Assembly (NCBI GenBank): GCA_903884815.1
Contig: CAISGE010000077.1
Location: 1-62,682 of the forward strand
Origin: Candidatus Omnitrophota bacterium
GTDB lineage: Bacteria; Omnitrophota; Omnitrophia; Omnitrophales; Aquincolibacteriaceae
Length of the DNA stretch: 62,682 bases
Direction: 5' to 3'
Positions within the stretch are counted from its first letter, which is position 1, and the number at the start of each line of letters is the position of its first letter. The position numbers and the translations under genes were made by a program. Positions 15,640 through 28,000 of this stretch are shown here, one piece after another. The notes under the pieces are model-generated. The model was not told the DNA's origin. It saw nothing but the letters and a program-made list of their open reading frames with translations, and searched no databases.

Positions 15640-17334
15640 ATGACTCCTATTGGTGGAAAAAGTGGCGACAATGTAACACGCGACCCTCGCGTTGTCAACG
15701 AGGTTCCCCGGAGGGGGGATGCGCATCACTCCGGCAAGCGGCACCTTGTCAAAGCCGCGGCGGTCGTGGCGCTGATGACCTTGGTCGGGCGCATTCTGGG
15801 GCTTATCCGGGATATCGTAAGCGCCAAAAGTTTCGGAACGAACTGGCAATATGACGCGTTCCTTTATGCCTTCATGCTTCCGAATCTTTTCCGGCGCGTT
15901 GTGGGGGAGGGGGGGCTTACCAGCGCCTTCATTCCGGTTTATAACGATATCCGCGAAAAAAAGGATTCCGCGGAGGCGTTTCGCTTCGCCAATATTACGA
16001 TCAGTTTCTTAAGCGTCGCGCTTTTCGCGTTCATTCTTGCGATCGAAGGCGTTCTCCACATCCTGCTCAAGATCGGCTTTCAATCCCAGACGGTTATGTT
16101 GACGCTGCAACTTTCGCGCATTCTTTTTCCTTATCTCTGGTTCCTTTCGCTCTATGCGATGGGCATGGGCATCCTGAACAGCCACCGTCATTTCCTCGCC
16201 CCGGCTATGGGGCCGGCTATCCTAGATCTCGTCTGGATTGTCGCGGTGCTTTGGGTCCCTTCCGGAATGGCGCATGACTATTTCGGGAAGATCAGCTGGC
16301 TTTCTTATGTCATCCTTCTGGGAGGTTTTCTCCACGTTGCAGTGGAACTGCCGCCGCTTCGTAAGATCGGTTTTAAATTCAAATGGATCTGGGATACGGG
16401 GTATGAGGGACTTAGGAAAACGGGGACGCTTTTGCTGCCGGTGGTGCTGAGCTTTGCCGTTGTGCAGATCAATATCTCGGTCGATATGACGCTCGGCATG
16501 ATGATCGGCCCCGGCGCAAACTCCAGCCTTTGGTACGGCAATCGCCTGATGCAATTTCCGCTGGGTATTTTCGCGCTGGCGATGGGGACCGCGCTTCTTC
16601 CCATGCTCGCACAGCAAATCGCGCGAGGGGAGGAGGAAGCCTCGCGCAAGACGCTTTCGTTCGCGCTGCGGAGCATTTTCTTTATCATTATTCCTTCCTC
16701 GGTGGGATTGATCGTGCTCCGTGAACCGATCATCCGTATGCTCTTCGAGCGCGGCGCATTTAACGCGGTGTCCACGGCCCGCAGTTCCGCCGTGCTCCTG
16801 GGCTATACGATCGGCCTTTTCGCGTTTGCGGGTCAGAAGATCATGAATAGCGGTTTCTACGCGGCCCACGACTCGAAGACGCCGATGAGGACCGCGATCT
16901 TTTCGCTTCTCTCGAACATCGTTCTGAGCGTGATCCTGATGATCCCTTTCAAAGAAGCGGGTCTCGCTCTCGGGACTTCGATCTCCGGGATCATTCAATT
17001 GGGCCAGCTGATCTATTATTATCCAAAGAAAGTCGGGCCTTTTCCGTTCCGTGAGATCGCGATGTCTTTTTTGCGCATCCTCTTGGCATCGCTTGTGATG
17101 GGCGTTGTGGGATACTACAGCTTGATGGCCTTCCATCACTGGCTTCCGGGAGCGGGCGCCAAGGTGCAGCTTATTCAGGTGTTCGGAAGTATAATCCTCG
17201 CGACGGTTTCATACCTGACTCTTTGTTATGTGTGCCATGTTCCGGAAGCCCGTGAGGCGTGGGAGTGGTTCCGGAAAAAGCGCAAGCCGGCGCCGGATCC
17301 CGTTGAGATGGAAAAATTGATCGATGGCGCATAG
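15640..17334 (+). CDS. murJ: Lipid II flippase MurJ (MviN)
   Basis: A 564-residue integral membrane protein of the MOP/MviN superfamily. The conserved start reads VKAAAVVALMTLVGRILGLI followed by RDIVSAKSFG, with LPNLFRRVVGEGGLTSAFIP, the classical MurJ motif, soon after. Fourteen hydrophobic helices are expected. MurJ flips undecaprenyl-linked peptidoglycan precursor across the inner membrane. ATG 15640 is the only usable start in frame before the conserved region; it lies in the 5' leader of the divergent rpsT gene and adds about 35 residues before homology begins. The gene is followed by an inverted repeat and uvrC. Confidence 0.93.
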   Translation: MTPIGGKSGDNVTRDPRVVNEVPRRGDAHHSGKRHLVKAAAVVALMTLVGRILGLIRDIVSAKSFGTNWQYDAFLYAFMLPNLFRRVVGEGGLTSAFIPVYNDIREKKDSAEAFRFANITISFLSVALFAFILAIEGVLHILLKIGFQSQTVMLTLQLSRILFPYLWFLSLYAMGMGILNSHRHFLAPAMGPAILDLVWIVAVLWVPSGMAHDYFGKISWLSYVILLGGFLHVAVELPPLRKIGFKFKWIWDTGYEGLRKTGTLLLPVVLSFAVVQINISVDMTLGMMIGPGANSSLWYGNRLMQFPLGIFALAMGTALLPMLAQQIARGEEEASRKTLSFALRSIFFIIIPSSVGLIVLREPIIRMLFERGAFNAVSTARSSAVLLGYTIGLFAFAGQKIMNSGFYAAHDSKTPMRTAIFSLLSNIVLSVILMIPFKEAGLALGTSISGIIQLGQLIYYYPKKVGPFPFREIAMSFLRILLASLVMGVVGYYSLMAFHHWLPGAGAKVQLIQVFGSIILATVSYLTLCYVCHVPEAREAWEWFRKKRKPAPDPVEMEKLIDGA

Positions 17335-17337
17335 TAT

Positions 17338-17394
17338 CGCTCAACGGGGAACGGGTAACGCGCAACGTTGGGTTGTTTCGTTGCGCGTTGAGCG
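17338..17394. repeat. AACGC-type inverted repeat between murJ and uvrC
   Basis: AACGCGCAACG (17357-17367) and CGTTGCGCGTT (17379-17389) form a perfect 11-bp stem with an 11-nt loop. CGCTCAACG (17338-17346) can instead pair with CGTTGAGCG (17386-17394), so alternative folds compete. The same units recur in frame in the giant gene near 19,727-19,756 (GATCAACGCGCAACGCTCAA). Confidence 0.7.
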
Positions 17395-17419
17395 TTGTGC
17401 GTTGCGCTGAGAACGAGTT

Positions 17420-18898
17420 ATGTCTGATAAAAAAAACAATAGTGACATCCTTCGTAAGACCGTTGATAAACTGCCCCTTTCTCCCGGCATCTACGTCATG
17501 CGCGACGCACGGCGGGAGATCCTTTACATAGGAAAGGCTAAATCCCTCCGCAAAAGGGTTCGCTCGTATTTTAAAGTTCCCGCGCCACTGCCCAAGATCA
17601 CCATCCTCATGGAGAAGGTGCGGACGATCGAGCACATCGAGACTCCGACCGAAGTGGACGCGCTTCTTCTTGAGGCGCATCTCATCCGCAAACACCAGCC
17701 GAAATACAATCAGGAGCTGAAGGACGATAAAAGCTTCCCCCTGCTTAAGATCACCCGTGAGAAATTTCCAAGGCTTTGTGTGGTGCGTCAGAAAACATCG
17801 ACTGGTACGCGGGGGAGGGGGCGCGATGGGGATTATTATGGGCCCTACACTGACGCGAAACTCCTTCGTCAGGCCGTAAATCTGATCAATGCCCTTTTTC
17901 CGATCCGGAAATGCCTCACGCTGCCCAAGACAGCTTGCCTTTATCACCACATCGGACAATGTATTGCCCCATGTATCAAGCCGGAAGTGAAGCCGGAATA
18001 CGACAGGCTGATTGATGAAGTGAAACGGTTCCTTGGCGGCGGGAAAAAGAGCTTTGCGCAGTACTTGAGCGAGAGGATGGAGCGCGCAAGCAAGGAGCTT
18101 CGCTTTGAAGATGCCCAATTCTTCAAGGAGCAGATCGACGCGCTCTCCAAACTTCGCAAAAAGCGTTTTCTTCCCAAGAATCCGGGGCAGGGAATTTCGC
18201 TTTCGGCGACGATCGAGCTCAAGGAGCGGCTCAAGCTCGAACGAGTTCCGGAACGAATTGTTTGCTTTGATGTCTCGAATGTCCAGGGCGACCAATCGGT
18301 GGCTTCGAAGGTCAGCTTTTACCGCGAGCTCCCGGACAAGTTCGGCTATCGGCGCTACAAGATCAAGGGTGTCTCCGGGATCAACGATTACGCCATGATC
18401 GCCGAGGCCCTGACGCGGATGCTTCGGGGGATCAAGGAAGGCCGCGAGGATTTTGTCCCGGACCTTATTATGATCGACGGTGGCAAGGGGCATTTGAATG
18501 TGGCCGCGAGGGTTCTCGTTCGGGAGGGGATGGAACAGACGGAACTCATTTCCATCGCAAAGCAATTCGAGTGGATTCATTCGCCCAAGTTCCGCGTGCC
18601 GCTTGTCATGGCTTCGGATTCTCCGGCGCTCTATCTTCTGAAGAAGATACGCGATGAAGCTCACCGTTTTGCCATCACTTATCACCGTAAGCTCAAATCG
18701 AAGGCTCTCGAAGCTTCTATTCTTGACAAAATCCCCGGAATCGGCGACCAGCGCAAGCGCGTCCTTCTTCGGGCCTTTGATTCTGTCGAGGCTCTGAGGA
18801 GCGCCACGCTTAAAGAACTCTCCGCCATTCCCGGCATCGATTCCGCCGTGGCCTTCCGCTTGTTTTCCTTCTTCCACCCCACCAATTTCGGGAATTAA
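17420..18898 (+). CDS. uvrC: Excinuclease ABC subunit C
   Basis: A 492-residue UvrC. The GIY-YIG nuclease domain is at the N-terminus (LPLSPGIYVMRDARREILYI, GKAKSLRKRVRSYF). The UVR motif region (about 215-250, RMERASKELRFEDAQFFKEQ) follows, then the RNase H-like endonuclease (RIVCFDVSNVQGDQSVASKV … LIMIDGGKGHLNVA), and finally tandem helix-hairpin-helix units (LDKIPGIGDQRKRVLLRAF, LSAIPGIDSAVAFRLF). UvrC makes both incisions in nucleotide excision repair. It is shorter than the roughly 600-residue E. coli protein, mainly between domains, but all active modules are present. A weak inverted repeat (CGGGAATT/AATTCCCG, 18889-18905) overlaps the stop codon. Confidence 0.93.
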   Translation: MSDKKNNSDILRKTVDKLPLSPGIYVMRDARREILYIGKAKSLRKRVRSYFKVPAPLPKITILMEKVRTIEHIETPTEVDALLLEAHLIRKHQPKYNQELKDDKSFPLLKITREKFPRLCVVRQKTSTGTRGRGRDGDYYGPYTDAKLLRQAVNLINALFPIRKCLTLPKTACLYHHIGQCIAPCIKPEVKPEYDRLIDEVKRFLGGGKKSFAQYLSERMERASKELRFEDAQFFKEQIDALSKLRKKRFLPKNPGQGISLSATIELKERLKLERVPERIVCFDVSNVQGDQSVASKVSFYRELPDKFGYRRYKIKGVSGINDYAMIAEALTRMLRGIKEGREDFVPDLIMIDGGKGHLNVAARVLVREGMEQTELISIAKQFEWIHSPKFRVPLVMASDSPALYLLKKIRDEAHRFAITYHRKLKSKALEASILDKIPGIGDQRKRVLLRAFDSVEALRSATLKELSAIPGIDSAVAFRLFSFFHPTNFGN

Positions 18899-19072
18899 AT
18901 TCCCGGAATTTTGAGGGTTCTGCTTCTCCTTTAACCAGCTAAGATCGCGTTATTGTGTGTCAAAAAGGCGCACATTAAAAAGATATTAACTTTGCTTAGT
19001 TGGCTGGTTTGTATATTACGAAAGATATGCTAAGCTTTTGATAATCATTTTAGTAACTCCTTTGGCCGAGGC

Positions 19073-22000
19073 ATGATGAATCAAAAAACATCTCTACAGA
19101 GAAGACTATCTTCGCGTCCTGTTTTACGGGCGATCAGTGTGCTTACGGTTATCGCTTTCCTTTGCTCTGACCTTCTTGCCTTTCCATCTCAAGCCTCAGC
19201 CCAAACAGCCTCTTCAACCCAAGTTCTTGGGGGGATAGACACCAGCCTACTTGCCTCGGCCTCCGCGACAAGCGGAAAAGTGCAGGAGCTAGTCGTCCCC
19301 CCGGAGTTTGGAACGATAACTGAAATGTACGGAGTACGGAGCACGGTGTACGGTGTAAAAGCGGACGACAAGACTCCGTACTCCGTACGCCCTACGGTCT
19401 TTTTAATCCAGGATGCCCACGCAGTCCCTGACGCCCAGCGTTCTCTAGAAAAACTGATCGAATATTTCCAGACGGCCTACGGGGTCAGGACCATCGCTCT
19501 TGAAGGCGCGGAAGGGAAGCTCGATCCGGACCTCTTCAGAAATTTTGCGGATAAGGAAAAACTCGGGAAAGTGTTTGATGCTTATCTTGATACCGGCGAG
19601 CTTTCCGGCGCCGCGGCGGCGAGCGTGCTTTCAAAGACGCCGGCCGATTATGTCGGTATCGAGGACTGGAAACTTTATCAGGAAGGTGTTACGGCGTATC
19701 TTGCCGGGCTGAAGGCTCAGCCCGCGGTCAACGATCAACGCGCAACGCTCAACGAGGAACTCACAAAACTCAAGTCAAAATACTATTCTCCGGAAGCGCA
19801 GGAGTTTGACGCGAAGGTTCGGGAATGGCAGGCGGATGCGGGGAAGCTGACAACGTTTCTGGAATATCTGTCAGTACGGAGTACGGAGTACGGAGTACGG
19901 AGGGAAGCGACCCCGAATTTGAACGTCGTGTTTGGATCTTTGGCACTAGAAAAGCGCAAGGATCTACGCATGGAAGCGGAAGTGAAGGCCCTCGCAAAGA
20001 AAGTTCATGAACTTGCGCCAAGCCCGGCGCTAAACGGCCTCGTCCAGGACTATCGCACGGGCCGGATCTCGTCGGGCGAGTTTGCCTATCAGCTTTCGAA
20101 GCGTCTTGAACCCTTTCAACCTACGCAGTTGAAAAGGGTTCCCGTATCCCCTGAACTGCGGGCGATTATCGAAAATCATGGGAAGCTTGAGACGCTCACG
20201 GGCGCGGAATTTTCAAAGGAACTCGACGCGTTTCTTGCGGAAGTCCGGACGAAGTTGTTCGTGACCGCCGAGGCGAAGGCGGTGAGTGAACTGGATGATC
20301 GGCTGCGGTTGATCGGGAAGCTTGTGAGGTTTGAGTTGAGCCGGAAGGAATGGGAAGACCTCCAGGTACGGAGTACGGAGTACGGAGTACGGGGCAAAAA
20401 CTTGTCTCCTGATATCGGAGATACTGAAAAACTTATTGGGGAGTTTGACATTGCGGGGTTAAAGGGATTCAGGGATTTTTATGAACTGGCCATGCGGCGT
20501 GAGCAAGTTTTTACGGACAAGATTGCCGCTCTCTTAAAAGACGCAGAACTCCGTACACCGTACGCCGTACACCGTACTGTGGTAGTGACGGGTGGTTTTC
20601 ACACCCCGGGAATTGCAAAGCGGCTCAAGGAGCAAGGCATTCCGTATGTTGTCGTTTCTTCGGCGATGAAAGAAGTTCCAAAGGATGAGCGCTATTCGGA
20701 TTACATGCAGGGGAAGGTGTCCTGGCGTTCGTTTTTCAAGGTGAAGGACGGCAAGATCGATCTTTATGACGCGTTCGCCCGTGCAACGGTGGAGCGATTG
20801 CTCCAGACCGCAGACCATGGACTACAGACCACGGACTTAAAAGCCTGGAGAGATGACGTTCTCCGCTCGCTTGCCGCATCGGGCCGCATCGCGGAGCACT
20901 CAAAATACACCCGTTACATCGACGGAGCACTCCTGAAAGGCCGCGAACAGGAAGTCGAAGCCCTCAAATCCAAATGGTCCGCCAAGCTCGAAGCTTTTAT
21001 CGGAAAACTTCAAGGGTTGAAAGATTCCGGACGCTTGAATGAAGTGAACGTCGGAAAGCTCTTCTCGCAACCGGCAAATGTCGCGTGGACCGCTCTCCCG
21101 TTAGATTCAAAGCTTGTGCCTGCGGATTGGGATCGTTCGGATATTCGTACCCCGCGTCAAGGCAAGGGGGCCGCCCGATTTGAGACCGGGGCATTGAAAG
21201 GTGAGGTGCGCCGACCCATTTCAACTCGCGCGGCTAAAATTCAGGTTCAGGATGGCACGGATCGCTCCGAGACGCGAGACGATAATACAGGGAAGATGCA
21301 AGTGGAGTATGAGGCTGCTTTTAGTCGCGTCGTGGAATTGCTGGAGCAGATGAAAACCGGGACAGCGAATGATGGGGAAAAGGACGCTCAGCCAACGACC
21401 CTGAACCGACAAGCGGCGCTCAATCAACTTCGTGAATGGCAATCGCAGGACGGTGGAAACCATCTCAAAATGATCGGGGGGAGGATCGGAGCACCTGCCC
21501 AGATCATCATACGTCATCTTTCGGATCCAACCCTGTGTTCCTCTTATGGCACTCAGATCGTGATCTTTTTTATTCAAGACATGAAGTTCTCGACTTATCG
21601 TTGGGTGGTGAAGAAGCTGCTTCAAAATAGTGCCCTCTCTGAGCCGAAAAATGTGGTGAGCAATTCGCAGAGGCTTCTTCACATCTTGCGAGGGACAGTT
21701 CTTGGGCTTGCTCGTGAATATGGAAACACGGATCCCCTGATGCAATTTCGCGCTGCGATCGCGGATACACTGGACAGGGAGGACACACGCGCTGCGCCGG
21801 GAACCAATCTTTTGGAGGACAAGAAGTTCCTCTCCGAAGGAGCCCGGATCTTTACGCTGCAATTTCTTGAAAAGCTAGACCGGGAAATCACCCGGTTACC
21901 CAATCCGCCCGAAACATTCGGCTCTGCCGATTCCGAGCGCCGAACCGAGACACGCCGACCGATTTTAACAGCGTTAGTCGAAATGGTTCGAAATGCGGCG

Positions 22001-25000
22001 GTGAACGCGGGGAAGCTGGCGTTGCTTTTCGGCGGTTTTGCGGGGTTCGCGTTTGCGGGGAAGACCCTCATAGGCTTGTTTCACTGGACGCTTGAGCCAT
22101 GGATCGTGAGTTCCGTGAGCGCTCCGGTACTTGTCGCGTGCATCTATTTGTTTATCTTCCATCCGTATATCGGAAAAGAGGCGCGCGACCTAAATGAGGA
22201 CCTGAAGAAACCGAACGATATTATCCCGGCGCTTATCTTGGCCGCAGGGATCACCCTTTTTATTGTCTTGTTAGGGGGAGTTCTCCCGGGGGTGTTTGAT
22301 GCGGCAAAACATAACGCCCAGCTTGGCCTGGCGATACCTCTCATCACCGCACCTCTTTCGCTTTTTCTGGGCGATCTTACCGCCCAGTTGACGGAGATTC
22401 TAAAGGACCGTACCCGCTTGAAAGGCTTCATTTCCGTCCTGAGGAAGATAGATCTAGGAAGGACGGCCCTTTTTGTTGCGGTCGGCATTTTCTACGGAAT
22501 CTTCGTTCCAACATTCTTTGGCTTTGTGAGACATTTCATCACGGGTTCTGGGTCCGCCGAGGCACGCACGCTTTTTCTGGCCGCCTTCTGGGTCCCTTTC
22601 AACAATTCATTTGTTTCTTTGGCCTCGTGGGCCAGGGAGTATCTGCGCGGTAAACCGTTCTGGAAGGCCGGGCTCAAAGAGTGGAAACATCTTTCCGGAG
22701 TAAACGGCCTCATGATCATGTGCTGGCCCGTTTGGGGCCTGATTCACTACGTTTTTCTGGGGCGGCTTGATATCCACGGCGGGTGGGCAGTTCTGATCGG
22801 AGACATTATGGATGTTGCATGGGCCATCCTTTTGTCACGCGCTGTCTTCCGCAGAGAGCCAGAACAACCCATTTTAACGAGTTCAGTTAAAATTCAGGTT
22901 CAGGATAACGCAAGCTGGAGATCGGAAACGCGGCGCAAGGGTGAGGATGCGGATAATGCTGCCGACTGGGAGGGGATCGGGATCTCTGATGATGAAAGGG
23001 CTATGTTCCGGGGAAGATACGCGCTGACCCAGGTCCTGCTCGCCGCTGAAGCGATCATGGCGAAAGAGCTTCCCAAGAGCCAGGCCGGGAAGAAGATTGA
23101 TGTGGAGCTTGCGCGTCATTTCCTGCGGATGCTTTCGGCTAGCGGATCATTGCGAGACGAGATCCTACTAAGCCTCAATAAGGCTTTGAAGGGGAATCGA
23201 TTGTTTATCACGCCACAGGATCTGGAAGATGCCGTCGCGGATCCCAACGGTGAACGCAAAAGCGCTCCGCCCATCCTTCCTGCCGGGGCTGAAAATCTAT
23301 TTAGATCAGGGCCTTCCGCTCTAACGTCGTTCGGCTTACCGGCTCTGTCTGCCGCAAATAAGCCTGTGGGGTTGTCCTATCGTCTTCTTGTTTGCCAACT
23401 GGCGGCGGCGACTCTTCCCATCTTGAGGGGCTACATGATCACCGAGCGGGATTCCGACCGGCAGATCAAGACGGAAGATGCAGAGAATGAACAGGTATTC
23501 CTTGAGATAATGCCCGAAGGGCTCCGGCTTTTCGCGATGGGATGGACCGAATTACCGATGTACAAGCCGCCAGTCACTCCGTTCCTTTCTCAACCCGGGT
23601 ACGTCGAATTGAGCGCCGTTCAGCATCTCGCTTTTGCGAAATTCGGATTTAAACGGGGGAGAACCGATTTGAATGCGGCCTATACTCTGTTCCTTCATGG
23701 CATCCGCTCTGTTTCGATCGTCCATTCTGAAAATCCGAGAACACCGCCTGCGCTTAAGATCGATATGATCCGGCCCGTCAAGAACCGGGATGCCAAGAAA
23801 GTGGATGCGTTTTATGCCTTCGTGATGAAAACACCGCTGCCGTCACGGGAAGAAACGGCCCAATTGGAGGCCCCGGAGTTCCTCGAACGGTTTGAACATG
23901 ACGTGTCCTCGCTGGAGTCTTTTGTGTTCAGCCCCGAGGACGACCAGAAGACTCAGGCGGCTAAGAAGCTGGCGCTCCTGCGTCTCTTAGTCAACGAAAA
24001 GTTCGAATCGCAAGGTCACCTCCTTTTGAATGACGATTACCTTCTGGATGGCAGGGCCGGCGCCAAGATCCTGATCGAACGAACGACAAAAACGGTGAAG
24101 GAAACAGCGGGCCTTACCGAGCAACTCCTCGGAGGCAGCAAGGACATAATCGCGGCAGCACTAGCCCCGGAAATCCCGGAGGCGGAGGAGCGGCAGCTCG
24201 TCGCGGAAGTTCGGGATGTCCTCGGAGAGGATGAGGAATTTGACGCCATCGGTATGGATACGGCGGTAAGCGACAGAGCTGAGTTTTTTAGGCGATTTCA
24301 GAACGGTAAATTGTTAGAAAAGATCAGGGGCTTTCTAGCGAAGAAAGAGATCCGTCTGGCGGACATCCGTTCTTTTATTGCCATGCTGCTGAACGAACAG
24401 GGCGCCATGCAAGAGCGAAGGCCTTTATTCGAAAAGCTGATGCTTGCTCTCCCGAAAGTTCCGAAAAAAGATGAGCTCCAGGGTGTTTTGGACCAATTCC
24501 GCATTGTTCTTAGCGATATTTATAAATTTCTCATGGGCGAATTTTCAAAAGACATTGTTCTTGAAGATCCCAACGCTGCGGTCAAGTCAGGCGACGTTGA
24601 AGACTTTGCGCAGAGCATGAGACGCTCCTTCCGGATGCTTCGTTTTGGCTGGCACTTTGCCGCCGGATTTATTTCCAATGTCGGAAAGATCGAGGGGCAG
24701 GAGAAGGATTCACCGGTCTTCGTGAGTCTTATCCCGCATTACGCGCTGAGGACTATGGGGTTTGAGCCGGTTCACCGGAACGGCGCGGATATCGCCCGGT
24801 TATTCGCCGAGAATCATGTGATCTCGGTCCGTGTGCTTGAACCCGAAACTCCCGGCGCACCCGGGACAGCGCCCGTGCTGGCACTGACGCTGGCCAGGCC
24901 CTATAAAACCGGTTCAGTCACTGAAAGTAAAGTCCTGTATGCGTTCGTGACGAAGGATGGTGCGGAGTCGCAACTTTCAAGTGCTGCAGAACTTCCTTTC

Positions 25001-28000
25001 GAGGATTTTGTGAATTTATTCGAATCTGATCGTAAAAAACTCAACGCCCTTCTGTCCGGCGACGACGCGGCTCCAGTGACGCAGGGTAGGGAGCAACCCG
25101 CCCTGATCGGTTTGGCCCTGAAAGGACGGCTTCTTCTGTGCGCGGATTATTACCTGACGGCGGAAAGCTATGGACGTTTTGTCGAGAAGGTCGGGGGCAA
25201 TCCCAAGGAACGTGAGTTCCTGGCAAGGGAATCCTCCGAAGCGATCGAAGGCGCTGCACGGGTCTTTAAGGACATATTGGGCGCTTCTGTGACAGAGACA
25301 GAGAAAACAATCAACTTGTATCTTCTTATGAATCCGCTGACGGATTCCCGGGCTTACAGTGCTCCCGCGCTTCAAAATTCGCTCAGAACCCGCCACGAAA
25401 GGCTCGCGCGTATCGCCGAAGCCCTTCCGCCTGAGGAGTCCCTGCGACTGATCTACCGCGCACTTCTTTCGTTGAATGTCGCGGGAACAGGATGGGTTGT
25501 GAGCGAAAGCGAATTCGATGCGGTCATGAAGGCGCTGGAAAAAATTCAATCCGACACGGGTTTCACGGATTTTCTTGCGCGAACCGCGCGGGAGAGGTCC
25601 GGGTTGGAGGATTCGAAACGGCTCCCTTTCGATCTTAAAGTAAGTGATTTCATCGTACACACGGGGGAACTGGACCAGGGGAAAGCGCCCTCCCTCGCCC
25701 GGTGGAGGGAATCCCTTGAGCGCTCGGCCCGAATTGATTTTGCCTACCTCGTTTACAACTTGAGCAGGGGAATGGCGGTGGAAGAATTTTCCACGCCTTT
25801 TTTGAGCAAGCCTCCGGCATTCGCGGTCCCGGGTCTCATTGTCAATGTTGCCTGGAATCATAACGCGGGTGTTCAAACCCAGGACCTGCAGAAAGACGAT
25901 GCGTTGTGGAGCGATCTGTCAGACAGGCTTCTTGCCCCGCTCTATGTCGCGTTCGAGCGTTATCTTGACGGAATCGAGTCGGATCTTCTGGAACTGGTCG
26001 GAACCATTACGGATGAGGACTTGATCCGGACAGCAACGCGGATCGGTACCGCGGCGAAAAAAGGGAAGAGCGGCGCTCAGACCGCCGCTTTGGATCTTCC
26101 CTCGGCCAGGGAAATCGTTGATAAAAAGATCGCGGAGGATCTCGATATCTGGGAACGGGGACAGCGCCTGATCGAGGGCCTTTCGATGTCACGGAAAGAC
26201 TTGGACCTGGTGAAATCATGGGCTCTTGGCAGGAAGACATGGGCGGATTGGACGCCCGAGGCCGCGGTCGACGGATTTTCCAGAGACTATCGAGTCCGTG
26301 AACCTGGGGTCCTGACTTTAAAACAAGAGATCGGCTCAAAAATAGATAGCATGGATAGACTTGTTGACGCCCGAGGATGTTATTTTGAAGAAGATTTTGA
26401 AGGGGCTGTGTGGGTCATTGATGACTCTCAACCGGAGCTTGCCCAAGGGGCCTTTGCGGTTGCGGCGAATAAGATCGCCGAGGGATCGAGACAAGCACTG
26501 GCCAAAGCCCATGAGGCAGAGAATGAGCAAAGGCGAGTCGCGTTGGAAGCCGCTGGATGGACGGTAGAACTTCATCACAGAGCCGTTGCGTTGCACGAGC
26601 GTCTTACAACCGGCGATCTCAAGGATTCGCCCGAAGTTGTGGGGGGGCTTCCGGAAGTGAGCGGTGTTTTGGCGGAGCTCAAGACGGTTTCCTTGAAGCT
26701 TGAAGGTGAAAATCGCAATCGGGTGGACGATGTGTTGATGCGCCTGATGGCTGTTATCAGCGAACACGAAGAACGTTTTTCGTCCCTTAGAAAAAAGGTC
26801 CGGGCATTGGAGGTAGGCGTGGGGGACGAGATCGAGATGCTGGCCCAAATACCGCTATCGGCTGACAGTGATCTTTCTGATGACGGAGCTTTGATGGGGC
26901 GCATCAAGGAAGATGAAACTTCCATAGAAGGATCTTTAAGGGAGCTTGCGCGGTTGACGCAGGAATTAAAGTCCCCCCAGGAACCTCTCGCGGCATTGCG
27001 CGTGCGTTTTGAGGCAGTCAAAGCGGAACGGGCAGCGCGTGTTTCGGCTCTCCTGATCGAGCAGGAAGGGAAGGCTAAGCATGAACGCGAAGCCGCGATC
27101 GACGATCTTATCCTCCGCGGGCCTAGTCTTATACAAGTACTTTCATCGGCAAAAAGAGAGACAAAGCCTGAGATAAGAGCAAGGCGCGTCGAGGGTGCCG
27201 AAACTGAGATCAAGGCCATGCTGGCGAGGGTTGAAAAATATACAGACCTTCCGCCTCGGGCGCAGGAGCAGGTGAGGGCACTTCGTGCGGCGATACAGCT
27301 TCCGGTGTCGCCGGGTGCCGTCACGGAAACAGTCGCAGAGCTCGTCCCCCTCGTTACGGAAGCTGTCCTTCCGCATGTTACTTCTCTGCCAAATGCATCA
27401 GCCACGGGAGAAGCTTTGCCTGCGATCCCGGCAGTAATTCCGGATCCGGCACTGCCGGCTGGTGACAATTTTACCGTTGTTCATGAGGCGCCTTTAGAGT
27501 CAGAAGCTGTTGGGCGCGAGGCCGCACCCGAAGCTTCAGGAAATATATCTCCCGCGGTACCGGTGATTGCAGCGGAGGATCGTGGCCAGGCGGCGGTCCC
27601 GCCAGTCGTTGCTGTCCAAGTCCCTTCTCCGGACAAGAGGATCGAGCAATTTCAAGAGCGGGTTGCTGAGGCCATCCATCAGCAGTCAGGGCAGTATGTA
27701 GAAACATTGAGTAAGGCCGGGGAAGCGCTTGCCCGGAAGGAACATGACGCGCCTGAGATTTCGACTCTTTATTCGCTGAGAGATCAAATTCCTCAATTTG
27801 AGGGGAATATTTCAAAAGGGATTGCGGGTCTTGGAAAAATAACTTTCGCCGGGGATATGGATCTCACGGAGGATGGAGAGATCATAAATAAACTTATCGC
27901 CCGGGTCGCGGCGATCGGGACTTTGCTGGCGGTGCTCGATGCGACGCTGTCCGCTTTGGGCGTCGATGAGGACGAGAGAAATTCGTACGAACCTTTGCGT

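Larger units (their letters stand above)
19073..21262 (+). other. Giant protein: signal peptide and N-terminal domain
   Basis: About 730 residues before the first boundary motif. After the signal, FLIQDAHAVPDAQRSLEKLI and TIALEGAEGKLDPDLFRNF start a domain that ends with VVVTGGFHTPGIAKRLKEQG. The His-containing blocks and the closing helix-strand unit recall TraB/ChaN-like folds, but this is only a pattern resemblance. Three stretches inside are DNA repeats read as protein (TACGGAG units near 19,327, 19,873 and 20,366; AACGCTC units near 19,727), so the gene tolerates repeat insertion within this module too. Confidence 0.45.

Noticed and set aside
16222..17139. Minus-strand frame of 305 codons opposite murJ
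   Set aside because: Composition is His/Arg/Asp-rich nonsense typical of antisense reading of a membrane protein gene.
17171..18877. Long open frame (568 codons) on the minus strand opposite uvrC
   Set aside because: It is the antisense of a clearly recognisable uvrC, shows no family pattern and arises from codon bias.
19873..19900. CRISPR-like short tandem repeats
   Set aside because: Units are 7 bp with no spacers, lie in a coding frame and have no cas genes nearby.
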